64,000 bases of DNA from Marsupella aquatica. Its lineage: Eukaryota > Marchantiophyta. This document shows positions 24,001-34,072 of this stretch, in pieces. The stretch covers positions 4,526,001-4,590,000 of the forward strand of contig OZ316896.1 of assembly GCA_973895155.1 (NCBI GenBank), written 5' to 3'. Position 1 is the stretch's first letter; every line of letters starts with the position of its first letter. A program made the position numbers and the translations under genes. Below the pieces are notes generated by a model that searched no databases, was not told the DNA's origin, and worked only from the letters and a program-made list of their open reading frames with translations.

Positions 24001-24950
24001 TCTGTACCATCAGCTAATAGAGCCTTCGCTTTCTCCATAGCCTCTCTCGAGATAGCGACAGTCCGTCCAGATCCAGTCTGGAATGTGAGATTTCCATGAG
24101 GATCAACTGTGTTTTGCTCTGCTGCCTGAGAAGTACTAGTCCTACGCGACTTGGAGGGACGATGAGAGGGGTCTTTGCTAGCTCCAGTCTGTTTAGGTAA
24201 TTCTGGTAGTACTAACTCTTCAAAATTTGTCGATGGAAGCGAAGTTCGTGACAACTTGCAACGGGTAGCCCCCCAAGACTCTTCCGGTGAATCAGGTACA
24301 ACCAATTCTTCATACTTTCGCGATGGTAACACAGGCGGTGGTCTCCTAAATTTACAGGAGCCGCGCCGAGAGGAGTGTTTTGCTCCGGAACGGATTCGTT
24401 CTGGGGAGTCTGGTACGAACAATTCTTCAAATTTTCGCGACGCAGGCGAGACTTCTTCTGGTGAATCTGGTACAAACAATTCTTCAGACTTTCGCGATGC
24501 AGGCGGTGTAGATGGTAATTCAGTCCCATCTGTGCTCTCTCCGAATGCAGAGCCTGACATACAGACGACTTCGTGAATGAAAAACAAATTGAGCCACTGC
24601 CTGACATCTGTTGTCCAATGTCGTACAATCACATGGTAAACGCATTATTGAGGATAATGATCCTGGTCAAAAGCTGAATGGTCATTCAATAAAACACCAG
24701 TTCATCCTCGAAGAGTTAGACCGAGGCCACCTCGTCCCGCCACTTAGAAAAGTCAAAATACCATAGAACTTATACCTGGCAAAATGTCCCCCTCTGTGGC
24801 AAGTTGTGGTTGCTGCCAGCCTTCAGGCTCAAGCAGACGCGCAAGCTGTAAACGTGACTGTGAATTAATATCGTGGCTGGCCCTCCGTGCACGTATGCGT
24901 CTCACTGACCATCTATGTATCTGTCGTTCCGCCTTGCCACTCTTTCCCAT
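18018..24950 (-). CDS. BRCA2 homologue, recombination mediator
   Basis: BRCA2 loads RAD51/DMC1 onto single-stranded DNA in homologous recombination, in the nucleus. Exons in transcription order: 24950-24776, 24607-22969, 22719-22428, 22332-22169, 21956-21834, 21723-21529, 21421-21340, 21253-21203, 21029-20954, 20789-20678, 20520-20449, 20302-20107, 19956-19765, 19651-19503, 19236-19174, 18847-18640, 18342-18175, 18068-18018. All introns are GT-AG, phases agree, and the total is 4008 nt (1335 residues). Exon 2 carries about seven BRC-like repeats. Exons 4-6 give the helical domain (WVANHYKWITWKLA, DELKYR...GRRSAIRRI, SRAMVLLISAI). Exons 6-10 give OB1 (VTDGW, NGTHRAR, LGFC, KCIKPDGGLVPKTY), and later exons OB2/OB3 (WVFMTDGS, LVGSV/VGFCNL, WWVAEASELSLF). 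The start is the first ATG in an open exon; an upstream exon is possible. The interior looks intact. Confidence 0.93.
23190..24090 (-). repeat. BRC-repeat array within BRCA2
   Basis: About seven repeats of 45-55 residues carry the core F-x-T-G-S-G-K-x-V-x-I-S-x-x-A-L-x-K-A-R-x-x-L. The four nearest the 3' end of the exon are nearly identical (SFVTGSGKSVSISSKALEKA) and so expanded recently. The first is FQTGSGRTVAIS and the second is degenerate (FRTPSIRKFAIS). The third lacks the leading F. BRC repeats bind RAD51, in animals through an F-x-x-A motif. Here the alanine position is glycine in the good repeats, a variation I also know from some plant BRCA2 repeats. Confidence 0.85.
24200..24545 (-). 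repeat. N-terminal short-motif repeats of BRCA2
   Basis: Four copies of S-R-K-x-E-E-L-x-V-P-D-S-P-E or a close variant precede the BRC array (SRKSEELFVPDSPEE, SRKFEELFVPDSPER, SRKYEELVVPDSPEE, and the weaker STNFEELVLPELPKQ). Each of the first three ends in an S-P dipeptide that could be a proline-directed kinase site. The spacing is 17-40 residues. I do not know this motif from other BRCA2 proteins. Confidence 0.7.
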
Positions 24951-26300
24951 ACTTATCGATCGCTTGCATACATCGATGATATGTCAGTTCAACCTGTGCA
25001 CAGGTAAACTGCACTTTTAATTCAAGAATTGCTCAATTACCGGCCGCGCGTCTCTCCTATTCTGATGGAAGAGAACTGACATGTGAAGATCAAAGATGAA
25101 ACTGCTTGGCGGAGTTGGACAGATATGGACAGCTAAAAAGTTCTCATGGCCACATTCAATAAATGAAAAGCCTGACGACATAACACCTGTTGAAAGTAAA
25201 TGGACGAAATATAGAACACGATAACTTATAAACTCTACAGTCTAGAAACCTACAAAGCTAGAAGAAAAACCTTACCAAGAGGAAGCCTCAACAAGATAGA
25301 CCAAATCGAAATGGCAAGAGAGACAGACACGCAGGAGCAAGGATAGGGGATTCAAAACCTAGCGCAGGGGAGAAGGCCATTCACCAAGGACCAGAGTGAC
25401 TAAATCTCGAGCGAAGTGTCATCTCTCACTCACCAAAGCGCTGTCTGTCCGTCCGTCCGCAGGAAGAAATTCATATGAGACAGAGGAAGAAACCGGGAGG
25501 AATTCTCAATTTTTGTCAGCTGCTGTTAAACCTATGATAACCGACAGTCCCAATTGCCGGAGAGATATTCAAATGAGCTGCAGAACCACCATTGAAGAAA
25601 TCTTAGTACGTCAAATTGGAAGATCACTGAATGCTCGAAAAAGCCCGTCCGTGCGTAGACAGAGTGTTTGTAAACAAAGCTAAGATTTCTGTGCTGAGTT
25701 TTGCAAAATGCTTATACCTAATGCAGTAGCGAAGGAAACCGAGACAGAGTGTAAGCACTGAGTAGATCGAGCTTAGATTACTTTGCGGGACGGTCGGACG
25801 GAGCTTGTGAACATGCTTCGACTTGGTTACGAACCACTTGAATGCGACAGATCGTGTCATTTATTACTAGAGCTCAGATTGCTGCGCCGAAATGCTTCAA
25901 CCTACCATCGTACTTGCAACGCAGACACGAATTAAACGAATCAAACGAGCGCTCCAAAAGACAGAATGAGTGAGAGAAGTAGAGAAGCTGACAACGAGAG
26001 GCGACGCTCGTGCAGCAGCACAACAACGAGAGAAACTGCTGGCTAAGTTAGTTGGCACGGGGGTGCGTGGAACTGAGAGGTCCATTGCTCAATCCCGTGA
26101 ATTGGAATCCCGTCCCTCGAATGGTGAACAAATGGCTTTACTCGAATCGAGAGAGGAGCAAGAATGGCGGGAGATATAGCGGGCTCATCCTGGAACTAGT
26201 TTGTGTTTTGTCTTGTAGCGGAAACATTGTATACGATTGTACACGCTTAGGGCGTATACGAGTTTAAAGGAAATATAAAAGATTAGGGCTGTGAGATGAA
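24951..26300. other. BRCA2 5' flank, no second gene supported
   Basis: The promoter and 5' untranslated region of BRCA2 should lie in the left part. Several plus-strand frames at 25396-26267 lack recognisable motifs and splice logic. I see no clear TATA box. Confidence 0.4.
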
Positions 26301-27120
26301 TGCAGAGAGTTTAGGGAGGCAAGTGCTGAAACGACCATGACTAATCAGGCTGTGGAGTCGGGTGTGGAGTTTAGGGCTAAAGAGTCCTGGCCAAAATGCT
26401 GATCAGGCTCGTTCCTGGCCGAAGTGCTAATCTCAGGCTCATACTCTCCTTTTGTCGGAGCTCTCTCTCGTGGTGCATCTGTGTTTTGTGTGGTCTCCTC
26501 GTGGCTCTCTGCTCGTGCTTGGGGTGCTGCTCCTCTACTCTCTTTCGGCCTCAGGCTAGCTTGCTCTCGATGTCACTGCTGCCTCTCAATGCTCTCGATT
26601 GCTGCTGCCGTCGCTACTGTATCGTGGTTGCTGTATCGTGAGTTGGGCTTGGGATTGAGCTGCCGTCTCCGCTGTATCGTTGATGCTGTATTGCGAGCTG
26701 GGTTTGGGATGCTTGAGTTGCTGCTATCGTTGGTCGTTGCTGGGTCCAGGCCCGATGCTCAATGTTGGTTGCTGCTGCGCCTCACTACTGCGGACTCAAT
26801 CTCGATGTCTCCCTGGCTAATTGATGCTCTCCCTCTCGATTCTCTTGATGCTGCAGCTCGATGTCGGTTGCTGCTGCGCCTCACTGTTGCGGACTCGATC
26901 TCAATACATGTCTCCTTGGCTGATCGATGCTCTCTCCCTGGCTGATCGATGCTCTCTCCCTCTCGATGCTGCACTTCTGAGAATGGAGTGATGGTGATGT
27001 CCAGAATGTTGCCTGTCTTGATGCTGCAGCTCGATGTCCAGAAGAAGGAAACTTTTTATGTTCCAGGATGATCAGATCAATGAGAGTGCGGCTCATCGTT
27101 GCAGCCGAGTCCGGATGCTT
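26301..27120. repeat. low-complexity CTC/GCT-rich repeat tract
   Basis: Blocks such as ggttgctgctgcgcctcactRctgcggactc (copies near 26765 and 26867) and ctggctgatcgatgctctctccct (near 26917 and 26939) are repeated. The long frames on both strands follow from the composition. Confidence 0.55.
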
Positions 27121-27387
27121 TAGTGGTCTGCATCGAGACTACACTTTGAAGAAATTGAACTTGTTCGATCTTCTCAGGGACAACTATCGTGCTCTCAATC
27201 TCAGTGTATTGTGCTTATTTTTAAACTCTTAGCTCTACACATGGACCTCAGTGTGTTGTGCTAGTTTTTTACTCCTGGCTGTGTATTGTCCTTGTCTTCA
27301 AGAGGGTGCATAGAGCTCAGCCTCCGTAAGTGTTGTGGCCAATGATTTATAAATTTGTAGAGAGAGACTGGTGGGTTTAGATGGGTT

Positions 27388-27450
27388 ACTCTGCTTGGAA
27401 GGCTGTCCAGTGTTCACTGGACAATTCAGGGTTCAATTCCCTGGCAGAGT
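27388..27450 (+). repeat. tRNA-like hairpin without a D-arm
   Basis: The ends ACTCTGC and GCAGAGT form a perfect 7-bp acceptor-like stem. CAGGG-TTCAATT-CCCTG is a perfect 5-bp T-arm with a 7-base loop and a B box. Between them GTCCAGTG/CACTGGAC forms a hairpin in the anticodon-arm position, but a 7-base anticodon loop cannot be drawn and only about ten bases replace the D-arm. At 63 nt it is shorter than a normal tRNA. Confidence 0.5.
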
Positions 27451-27550
27451 GTTAAGTGCTTGGGCGTCTTAAAGACTGAAAACAAACTTAAGAAAAGAGC
27501 CAACTGCAGCTGGAAGGCTTTGCGGAAAAAGCAATTGCAATACTTATGTC

Positions 27551-27860
27551 TCGGAAAAATTTCCCACCATTGCACTGATCTGGTCTGTGTGAAATTGTCT
27601 CAGAAAAAATTCACGACATTGTTGGGAATTGGGGTTATATCTAACCTTACATTTTCCTAAAAGGGGTAAAAAAATTAAATCAAAAGCAAGGATTATTGTT
27701 TTGGCAAAAGGGGTTTGAAAATCATCCATAGGGTAACTATTCTGATAAGTGTCTTATTGTAAGAGTACATTAAAACTCTAATTTATACCAAAAAAAAATA
27801 TGGAAAAAAAATGTAACTGTGCTTCACCATATAGCAATGTCGGAAATTTTTTCTGAGACA
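27551..27860. repeat. short inverted repeat, MITE-like hairpin
   Basis: gtctcagaaaaaattcacgacattg (about 27597-27621) is nearly the reverse complement of caatgtcggaaattttttctgagac (about 27835-27859), a 25-bp arm with two mismatches separated by about 210 bp. A third related copy in direct orientation lies near 27550-27574 (tctcggaaaaatttcccaccattg). No target duplication is clear. Confidence 0.4.
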
Positions 27861-29334
27861 AGCTCAAAAGTTTTTTGAATTGAGTCCTGGCTATGTACAA
27901 TGACAGCCCCTGCAATAGTCTTGGCAAATATGAGACCGCTAATATATCCCCTACACTAAGCAAATGACACATGGCACAGGGCTTGCTCTAATACCCTTGA
28001 AAAAAATACACTTGGAAAAAATACCCTTCAACGAGTACTCTGGACTTTTAATTACTGCCTTATTAGAAACATTATAATTATTAGCCTTGTGGAACTAATA
28101 TTGCCTTTCATTTGTTCACACATGGTTCTAGTGACCCGATTACTGCTTCCCCAAGGGTTTGGAATGTCTCTTTGGGTAAGCCGACTATTTGAGTTGATGT
28201 GAAACTATGAAAGACATGTATTTCAGACAAGTTAAGGATAACAATGCTGGAACATTTTCATCATTCTAATTCAGGGGGGCATGATGATGGAAAGTAGGTC
28301 ACTAATGCATAGCTTCATTAGTAAACAATGCTGCAAACCGGGTATGAAGGTGCATTCCCACAACTATGCTAGAAAATGCTACACTTGCCAAAGGGACTGC
28401 CCTGAGAATAGGAAATCTCCAAGGTTGTTCCAGCCTCTCACGCACTGCATGTCTTGTAGATGGGGACCATGACACCTTTTACTCTTCAGTCATTGACATC
28501 CTTGGTTTTCAAACATCCTTTAACACTTCATCATTGACATCCTTTGGTTTCCAGAACATTTTCAACAGCAAAGTTTGACCTTTAATATCTCCCTTTCTTC
28601 TTGGGCTTGTTAGAGCAGTTTGGAATGACCTCTCCAATGAATTAAACAACTCTACTTTTAATGCAGGATTGAGAGAATGAAGCATTTTTAAATATCACTC
28701 CATGACTTGCTGTCCCCACTGTCCACACTTCTGAGCTAACTTTGAGATTTAGTATATACTCTAAATTCAATAGAATCTTACTCTCTTGGTTTACCACATG
28801 GGATACAAAACCCAGTTGTCAAGCAGTAGGAGTCCCAAACCCAAGGTTCAAAAGTAGTCAACTTTTCCCTCTTATGCAGTGCAGTTTTTCCTTTGTTAAT
28901 TGTGTAAGCTTCACACACTTTGCCAGTTTTACAAGTTATTTGTCCATTGTGGTGGGAAATGTCAGCATACCCTGGGATTGTCTCACATTGGTGCAAGACT
29001 TTCCTCTTTGGTCCAATTCACTGGATATATATTGGTAATTTATGTTTGTAAAATCCTCTCTGGTCCAATTCCTTACCTAATACATAGTTAGCATGTTTTT
29101 GGTACTTTTGAAGGTAAAATTGACGGATGCAAAAAGTGGAACAAAGTCTTAAAAGTAGAGCTCAACCCAAAAGTGAAGCAAATGACGGATAATCTCGTAG
29201 GGTTTAGTTTGGACTTAGATGCCTGGTAATGTGAGAAATTATGAGGATTGTAGCTAGATAGTTGTATTTATCTCCTCCAAATTAGTGGGTGCACCATGTA
29301 CTGTACTAGGTTCCCCAACCAAAATAAAGTTAAT
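27861..29334. other. no recognisable gene; AT-rich
   Basis: Only short frames without motifs are present. The sequence just left of 29335 is the insertion flank of the Mutator-like element. Confidence 0.45.
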
Positions 29335-29344
29335 ATAAATAATA
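29335..29344. repeat. 10-bp target-site duplication, left copy
   Basis: ATAAATAATA at 29335-29344 is identical to 55121-55130. The two copies directly flank the inverted repeats of the Mutator-like element. MULEs typically duplicate 8-11 bp. Confidence 0.85.
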
Positions 29345-29778
29345 CAGTTTTTTACTAAACTACCCCCCAAACTGGTCCTTATTACAAACCTGCCCCCAAA
29401 ACTAAAAAATTTAGTATACTGACCCCCAAACCGTATCTGGTTACCTTTAGCCCAACTACACCACAACTGCTGCATTCCCATTGGCTGCCAAGTAACCAGA
29501 GTTGACTACCTGACCTGCATCCACTTTTCCACAGTCCATCGCCTTCTTGGCACCAAAGGGCACAGCTGCGTCCATCATCCATAGGGCAGGAAGTGCACGG
29601 AGGCCATCGATGGACGGGGGGGGGGGGAGAGGGGGGGGAGAGGGGGGGCTGATCCTAAACTGAAGAACGGGGGACTGGGCACAAATCACAACCATTGGGG
29701 CAGTCGCAGCCCTTTCAAACCATTGGGGCCACAGTCGCAACCAACTCCTATCTCGCACCCTCATTTTTGTCGGGAAAA
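29345..29778 (+). repeat. left terminal inverted repeat of the MULE
   Basis: Starting CAGTTTTTTACTAAACTACC, this matches the reverse complement of 54642-55120 over most of its length (actaccccccaaactgg, ggttacctttagcccaacta, ggctgccaagtaaccagagt, ccatcgatggac). It contains long G tracts at 29617-29648. The inner end matches up to cctcattttt, while the right copy carries an extra block of about 80 bp. Confidence 0.9.
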
Positions 29779-30067
29779 CAGCTTGAAGATGTTGCATAAT
29801 TTTTAGCTGTTTCAGTCAGGGTTGAAGGGTGAACACAAACAGCCAGCGACGAGAGAGAGGGATTGGACGGGGGATCGTGGCGCAACGGATCGGGAGACAC
29901 CGAGCTTGGGCGCAACGCCGGGGGGAGGTGTGCGCAGGTCAAGCTAGTTTGGGCGCAGGACGGAGTCCCTTTTGTGTGACGTCTGTATTCTGGGCCTCAT
30001 TCGTAGCCCCATTATCATCGTTAATCAGCTCGCACGTTGTCCCTTGAAACAGGGCATTGAAGCAATC

Positions 30068-30596
30068 ATGGCACGAGCAAGAAGCAGGATTGTCAAGGCA
30101 CTTGCGATAACAATTTGGGCCTTGCTATGAGTGATTGGGTACATATTTCGCTGCATTTCTGATGCAATGGAGTTCGGCCGAGATAAATTGCAAATCTGGC
30201 TGGAGTCATTTGGGGAGCAACCAGCCCTTGTACCCGCTGTTGTAGTAGAACCTGCAACTCTGTTAGTGCAATCAAATTCCATGGAAAATCAAGCTTTGCC
30301 AACATTGCAGCCCGTGAAGGAACATCCTGCTACACAAGGACCTGTGACTGAGATGATGGACCGGGAGCCAAGGCAGCTGCCATATATATGAAAGGATGTC
30401 GGGTTTGCATCTTGGACAAAAGTGGCGATACTATGCGGTTGTGTGCGGCTACACACCGGGCATCTATGACACATGGGAAGCATGCCAGCACCAGGTCCAT
30501 GGCTTCAGCGGATGCAAGTTTAAGAGTTTCAAAACTCGGCAGGAAGCTTTGGCATATTTGCAGGATGGATTGATGCGTATCAGGCGTGCAAATTAG
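30068..30596 (+). pseudogene. RNase H1 N-terminal (hybrid-binding / viroplasmin-like) domain gene
   Basis: The C-terminal part (YYAVVCGYTPGIYDTWEACQ, then QVHGFSGCKFKSFKTRQEAL) matches the hybrid-binding domain found at the N-terminus of RNase H1 and in caulimovirus-type viroplasmin. That domain binds RNA/DNA hybrids or double-stranded RNA. The upstream part starts MARARSRIVKALAITIWALL and has a possible membrane helix. An in-frame TGA lies at 30128-30130, and the domain is in another frame from about 30392, so the gene is broken in this copy. It lies inside the MULE, convergent with the transposase, and is probably its accessory gene. No RNase H catalytic domain follows. Confidence 0.65.
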
Positions 30597-30833
30597 GCAT
30601 GTAGCCTAGAATGATTACAGGACATTCCACTGTTGTGATGTGATGACTCACACATGCTTTACTGCCCAAGTGGCCAATTTTGGAATACAATGCTTTTGTG
30701 CACACATGACATTGAATTGCAATGAAGTGATAACATGGGTGTAATGTGTTCATGAATTATGACACATCACAATAGATTCAGCACAATACAAAACCCTGTA
30801 TTGAACTACATCTTCAACTAAAACTAATCCAAA

Positions 30834-31161
30834 CTAAGGAGTTTTACTGGTGGATGGTTGAGTTTCCATGGTAGCTAGCAACTGAGAGAAACTTCCAATG
30901 TTAATGCTCTCTTGTGATTCCCAGCCTAGTATAGAGTGACCGGCCTGCTCTTCTACAACACAACGAGCATCCACCATGTCCTGCAATTCATTGCCTTCTT
31001 CCGCATTTTCCACTGCCCCGTCCACTGCTTGCAACTCATTCTGCTCTGGACAATTTCAGCGATCATGGCCTCATGCTCCACAAACCCCACACTTTCGTGG
31101 CAACTGACAGACCTCCTCATCATCAAACCGAGTCCGAATTCGCTTTGTCGAACGACCCTTG
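30834..31161 (-). pseudogene. MULE transposase C-terminal exon part (zinc knuckle)
   Basis: Read from the CAAG duplication copy (31161-31158) the frame gives GRSTKRIRTRFDDEEVCQLP and then a CCHC knuckle C-G-V-C-G-A-stop-G-H-D-R-stop-N-C-P. Both stops are TGA (31071-31073 and 31056-31058) at positions where related proteins have arginine, so each can be explained by one CGA to TGA change. The frame continues to a TAA at 30834. This piece joins in frame to the SWIM-finger exon ending at 52349 once the nested element is removed. Confidence 0.85.
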
Positions 31162-31178
31162 AACCCCAATTTAAGGAA
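31162..31178 (+). repeat. left 17-bp terminal inverted repeat of the nested element
   Basis: AACCCCAATTTAAGGAA is the exact reverse complement of 52332-52348. Beyond 17 bp the two ends agree at only scattered positions. The outer flank is CTTG. Confidence 0.85.
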
Positions 31179-31429
31179 AACCAAACTTTGGAAATTCCGA
31201 AAATCACTAAATATTATTATTTTAATAAAAAGGGGGCGACATGACGCGTGGCTGCGCGTGAAACCCTGAAAATGACTGCAACGTCACATTTTAACCAATC
31301 CAACTTAACGGGGTCAAGAGACATGCTCACGCGAATAATAATAATAGAGAAATAAATCTTTGAGATCCTTTATATATGATAACCAGTATATAAGGAGTTT
31401 ACAAATGGTTTCTAGAACGACAAGACAAA

Positions 31430-32158
31430 TTAATCTGATCTCATGCCGACTATTATTTTGGAAGCGTCCAAAATTGGGCGTCTGTTAAATTGCTCTACTA
31501 GATATCTATCTCCATGCCTCTGAATCACAGGGTCTTCCCATAGAGTATGATTATAATCATAATCTCTAAAAATAGATTTAACTGACCAATCTGGATAATC
31601 TCTTCCATTGGCAATGACAAGCGGCTCACAAGAGTTTGCTAGCTTGCTAAGATACGGAATCAGCAAGTTAATCAGGAAACTGTCGTCGACCGACCCAAAA
31701 TATTTGGGCGGAAATAATGATCCAACAACAGGATCTAAACAAGCATGAAATGCATAGGATTCAATAAGCATTATATTTTGCTGCAGATACACCTTCGTAT
31801 AAATTCCAACCTTCTCAAAACACTTCAAAAATATCCGCTTATTTGATGTCACCCCATCGCATAAGTAACAATGAGACTGGTCCCAAATATACTTAAATGA
31901 GGCCATTTCCATCGCAGTAAAAATAGATGCTAAAATTTGATCTAAAAGGTTCTTCCCAAGAGAGGACCAGATCCCTACATCAAAATTCTCAAAACAGAAT
32001 CTCAAGAATTCGTGAAGATGAGGCCTTGGAAAAATGTATATATTCCCAATCCGAATTCTAGTTGAGACCGCCATCAATCGGGAATGCGGTGCAGTGTAAC
32101 AGAGTAGATGCTCCACGTCTAAAACTATGAGCCCGTTTTCTCTGCTGCAATGAATCTC
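31430..32158 (-). CDS. third FCP1/NIF-like domain exon (last exon)
   Basis: The exon begins after ctctacag and ends at TAA (31430). The HAD-like motif I reads LIVLDVEHLLCYT, so the nucleophile aspartate position is kept but the second aspartate is glutamate. FPRPHLHEFLRFCFENFDVGIWSS is the conserved PRP/W-S region, FKYIWDQSHC follows, and NIMLIESYAF replaces the usual LIDD loop. The C-terminal part (DDSFLINLLIPYL, WEDPVIQRHGDRYLVEQFNR) matches the second domain at 32251-32952. Plant FCP1-homology proteins dephosphorylate Ser/Thr, for example on the RNA polymerase II tail. With these changes this copy may bind rather than cleave. The preceding intron holds one copy of the palindrome. Confidence 0.7.
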   Translation of the reverse strand, partial: EIHCSRENGLIVLDVEHLLCYTAPHSRLMAVSTRIRIGNIYIFPRPHLHEFLRFCFENFDVGIWSSLGKNLLDQILASIFTAMEMASFKYIWDQSHCYLCDGVTSNKRIFLKCFEKVGIYTKVYLQQNIMLIESYAFHACLDPVVGSLFPPKYFGSVDDSFLINLLIPYLSKLANSCEPLVIANGRDYPDWSVKSIFRDYDYNHTLWEDPVIQRHGDRYLVEQFNRRPILDASKIIVGMRSD

Positions 32159-32250
32159 CTGTAGAGAAACACAAGAAGATGCATGAGCCCGTATGGATGT
32201 AGTCACGCGAATGGTTGCGTCACATATTACAGAGAAAACATCCTCTACAC

Positions 32251-32952
32251 TCTGGCCATTGATAAGTGATGTCTGTTGAAGTGCTTGATAAGAACTTGAT
32301 CCGCATGTCTCTGCACGTACAGATGCTCCCATATATCCTCGTTCAGATCCCAATCTCGATGTAGATTTCTAATCGACCAGATGGGATAATCGAACTTGTT
32401 AGCAAACGCAAGACAAAGCCCTGAATTTGATAGCTTTCGTAAATATGGAATGAGGTCATCCCTCAAAAAGACATCATCCAACGATCCTTGAAACGACTTA
32501 GCGAACAATAATCCGCATACAGCTGTCTAGCATGTACGGGAAGGACAGGCATCAATCTGGATTATATTCTCTGGTCGATAATCTTGAAACATATCACATA
32601 GTCTCTCGATAGATTTGAAGACAATAGTCTTATAATTTTTCTTCACATAACCAAGATTCCAGCAATAATCCCGCGTGAACACATATATCAGCTGCGACAG
32701 GTCGGTGCTCGACAACACTTCTGAAAGTATCTGATAAACCAGTTTATCGTCGAGAATAGACCAGACCATCACATCAAAATGATCATAACAGAATTTTATA
32801 AGATCATGAAGATGCGGCCTCGGAACGACACATAGAGATCCGATACGAATTCCGGGTGCCGACTTGAGCTGAGGAGTATATTTTGAAACAGAGCACAGGA
32901 AGTTTTCCAGTCCTAAAACTAGAAGTTGACGCGACCTGCTCCACTTAGACAC
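32251..32952 (-). CDS. second FCP1/NIF-like domain exon, with an in-frame TAG
   Basis: Bounded by acceptor ttcatttacag and a weak donor aga|gtgtag, the exon is 702 nt in one frame. Motif I reads LLVLGLENFLCS, so the nucleophile aspartate is lost. VPRPHLHDLIKFCYDHFDVMVWS and NIIQIDA are recognisable. A single TAG (32527-32529) interrupts the domain at a place where the third domain has leucine; homology resumes directly after it (GLLFAKSFQGSLDDVFLRDD). The upstream exon (33078-33986) does not join in phase, so there may also be a small indel near the junction. Catalytic activity is unlikely. Confidence 0.65.
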
Positions 32953-33077
32953 CTGTAAATGAACAATTTGATTCTCATATTATGCAATTGCAAACAACCA
33001 CGCGACCGGGCGCGTCACTCCCAAAAGTTCAATTTCAATCAATTTATAAATAATAATTGATAATAAACAATAAACGT

Positions 33078-33986
33078 TTACTTATTGGACTTATCCCGGG
33101 CTTCTATAGCACGGTCTTTTTTGGCAGATAAGTATTTCATAAATTCGTCAAACTTTTCTAAATGGTCTTTATTCCCCTGATTACGAATGATCACGTTTCT
33201 CCTCCAAAGATTCGTCTTATCAATATAATCTTTCTCAAGATTTTCTTGAGAGAACGTTGGAATCCCATATCCACTAAGGAGCTCGCGGAATGTCAACTTG
33301 TCAATTGACATGTCGCATAGATATGGATATAGTTTCTTTCTAAAAAATAGGTCATCATCGAGCCCAGAATATGCATCGGGATACAACGATGAATAGAAGT
33401 CATTAAGGCTCGTCTTATATGCAGCGTCATCGATAAGAATGATATTCTTGATGTTGTAATCTTTAATATCGGCGGCAATGTCCGAGAGACATTTGACAAA
33501 TAAAGGGATGTCATTATTATTCTTCCCAATAAGTTGAGTTGATTCTTGTCCCCATATAAATTTAATACGTTTCAAAACTTCGGGTCGAAGTATCAGCCTT
33601 ACACAAGATAGAATATTCCGTTTGAACATGCACGACCAGATCGCAATGTCGTATAGATCTGCCACCTTCTCAAGAAATTCCATTAAATCAGGCCTTGGAT
33701 AGATAACCTTGTGCATCTGTCTCACACCCCTTGACCGAATGGGCATCCCAGGGCTGATCTTCTCTGACCAGATAAGTACCCGATTCAGATCAAAAATTAC
33801 AAGTCTCTTCTGAACCGGTGACTTCTTTGCCGATGGATTAGGCGCCATCTGTACCTGTGATTTTTGTGCCGCAGGGTTTGGAGAACGTACAGTTAGAACG
33901 GTCTGTTTGTTTCCCGCCTCCGGACGATCACCGGACTTCCGGACTAGTGCCTTCGATACTCGATCAGGGGGTTTCGGGATAGGCTT
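33078..33986 (-). CDS. first FCP1/NIF-like domain exon
   Basis: The exon starts after atgttttacag and joins the Ulp1 exon in phase 0. After about 45 residues of basic linker comes RLVIFDLNRVLIW, the plant-type DLN variant of the DxD HAD motif (nucleophile D kept, second D replaced by N). It continues with YPRPDLMEFLEKVADLYDIA, WSCMFKRNI, FIWGQESTQLI and NIILIDDAAYKTSLNDF, all typical of FCP1-homology proteins. It is the best preserved of the three tandem domains. The frame ends at TAA (33078); the intron-like sequence to the next exon contains the palindrome. It may be the end of the protein or a frameshifted junction. Confidence 0.78.
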   Translation of the reverse strand, partial: KPIPKPPDRVSKALVRKSGDRPEAGNKQTVLTVRSPNPAAQKSQVQMAPNPSAKKSPVQKRLVIFDLNRVLIWSEKISPGMPIRSRGVRQMHKVIYPRPDLMEFLEKVADLYDIAIWSCMFKRNILSCVRLILRPEVLKRIKFIWGQESTQLIGKNNNDIPLFVKCLSDIAADIKDYNIKNIILIDDAAYKTSLNDFYSSLYPDAYSGLDDDLFFRKKLYPYLCDMSIDKLTFRELLSGYGIPTFSQENLEKDYIDKTNLWRRNVIIRNQGNKDHLEKFDEFMKYLSAKKDRAIEARDKSNK

Positions 33987-34072
33987 CTGTAAAACATTAA
34001 GAAATGAAAATAAGTTTATAACGCGAACGGTCGCGTGACTACAAAGAGAGACACTGAAATGAAGTGTATTAC

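Noticed and set aside
23233-24576. Plus-strand frames with repeated SRPLRRAVSSNSSPK-type or ESGTNNSSNFRD-type sequences.
   Set aside because: They are antisense shadows of the BRC repeats and the upstream motif repeats of BRCA2.
27388-27450. Functional tRNA gene.
   Set aside because: Acceptor and T-arm are perfect, but no D-arm fits and no 7-base anticodon loop can be drawn; kept as a tRNA-like repeat.
31430-33986. Active triple phosphatase.
   Set aside because: None of the three domains has an intact DxD motif, and the second has an in-frame stop.
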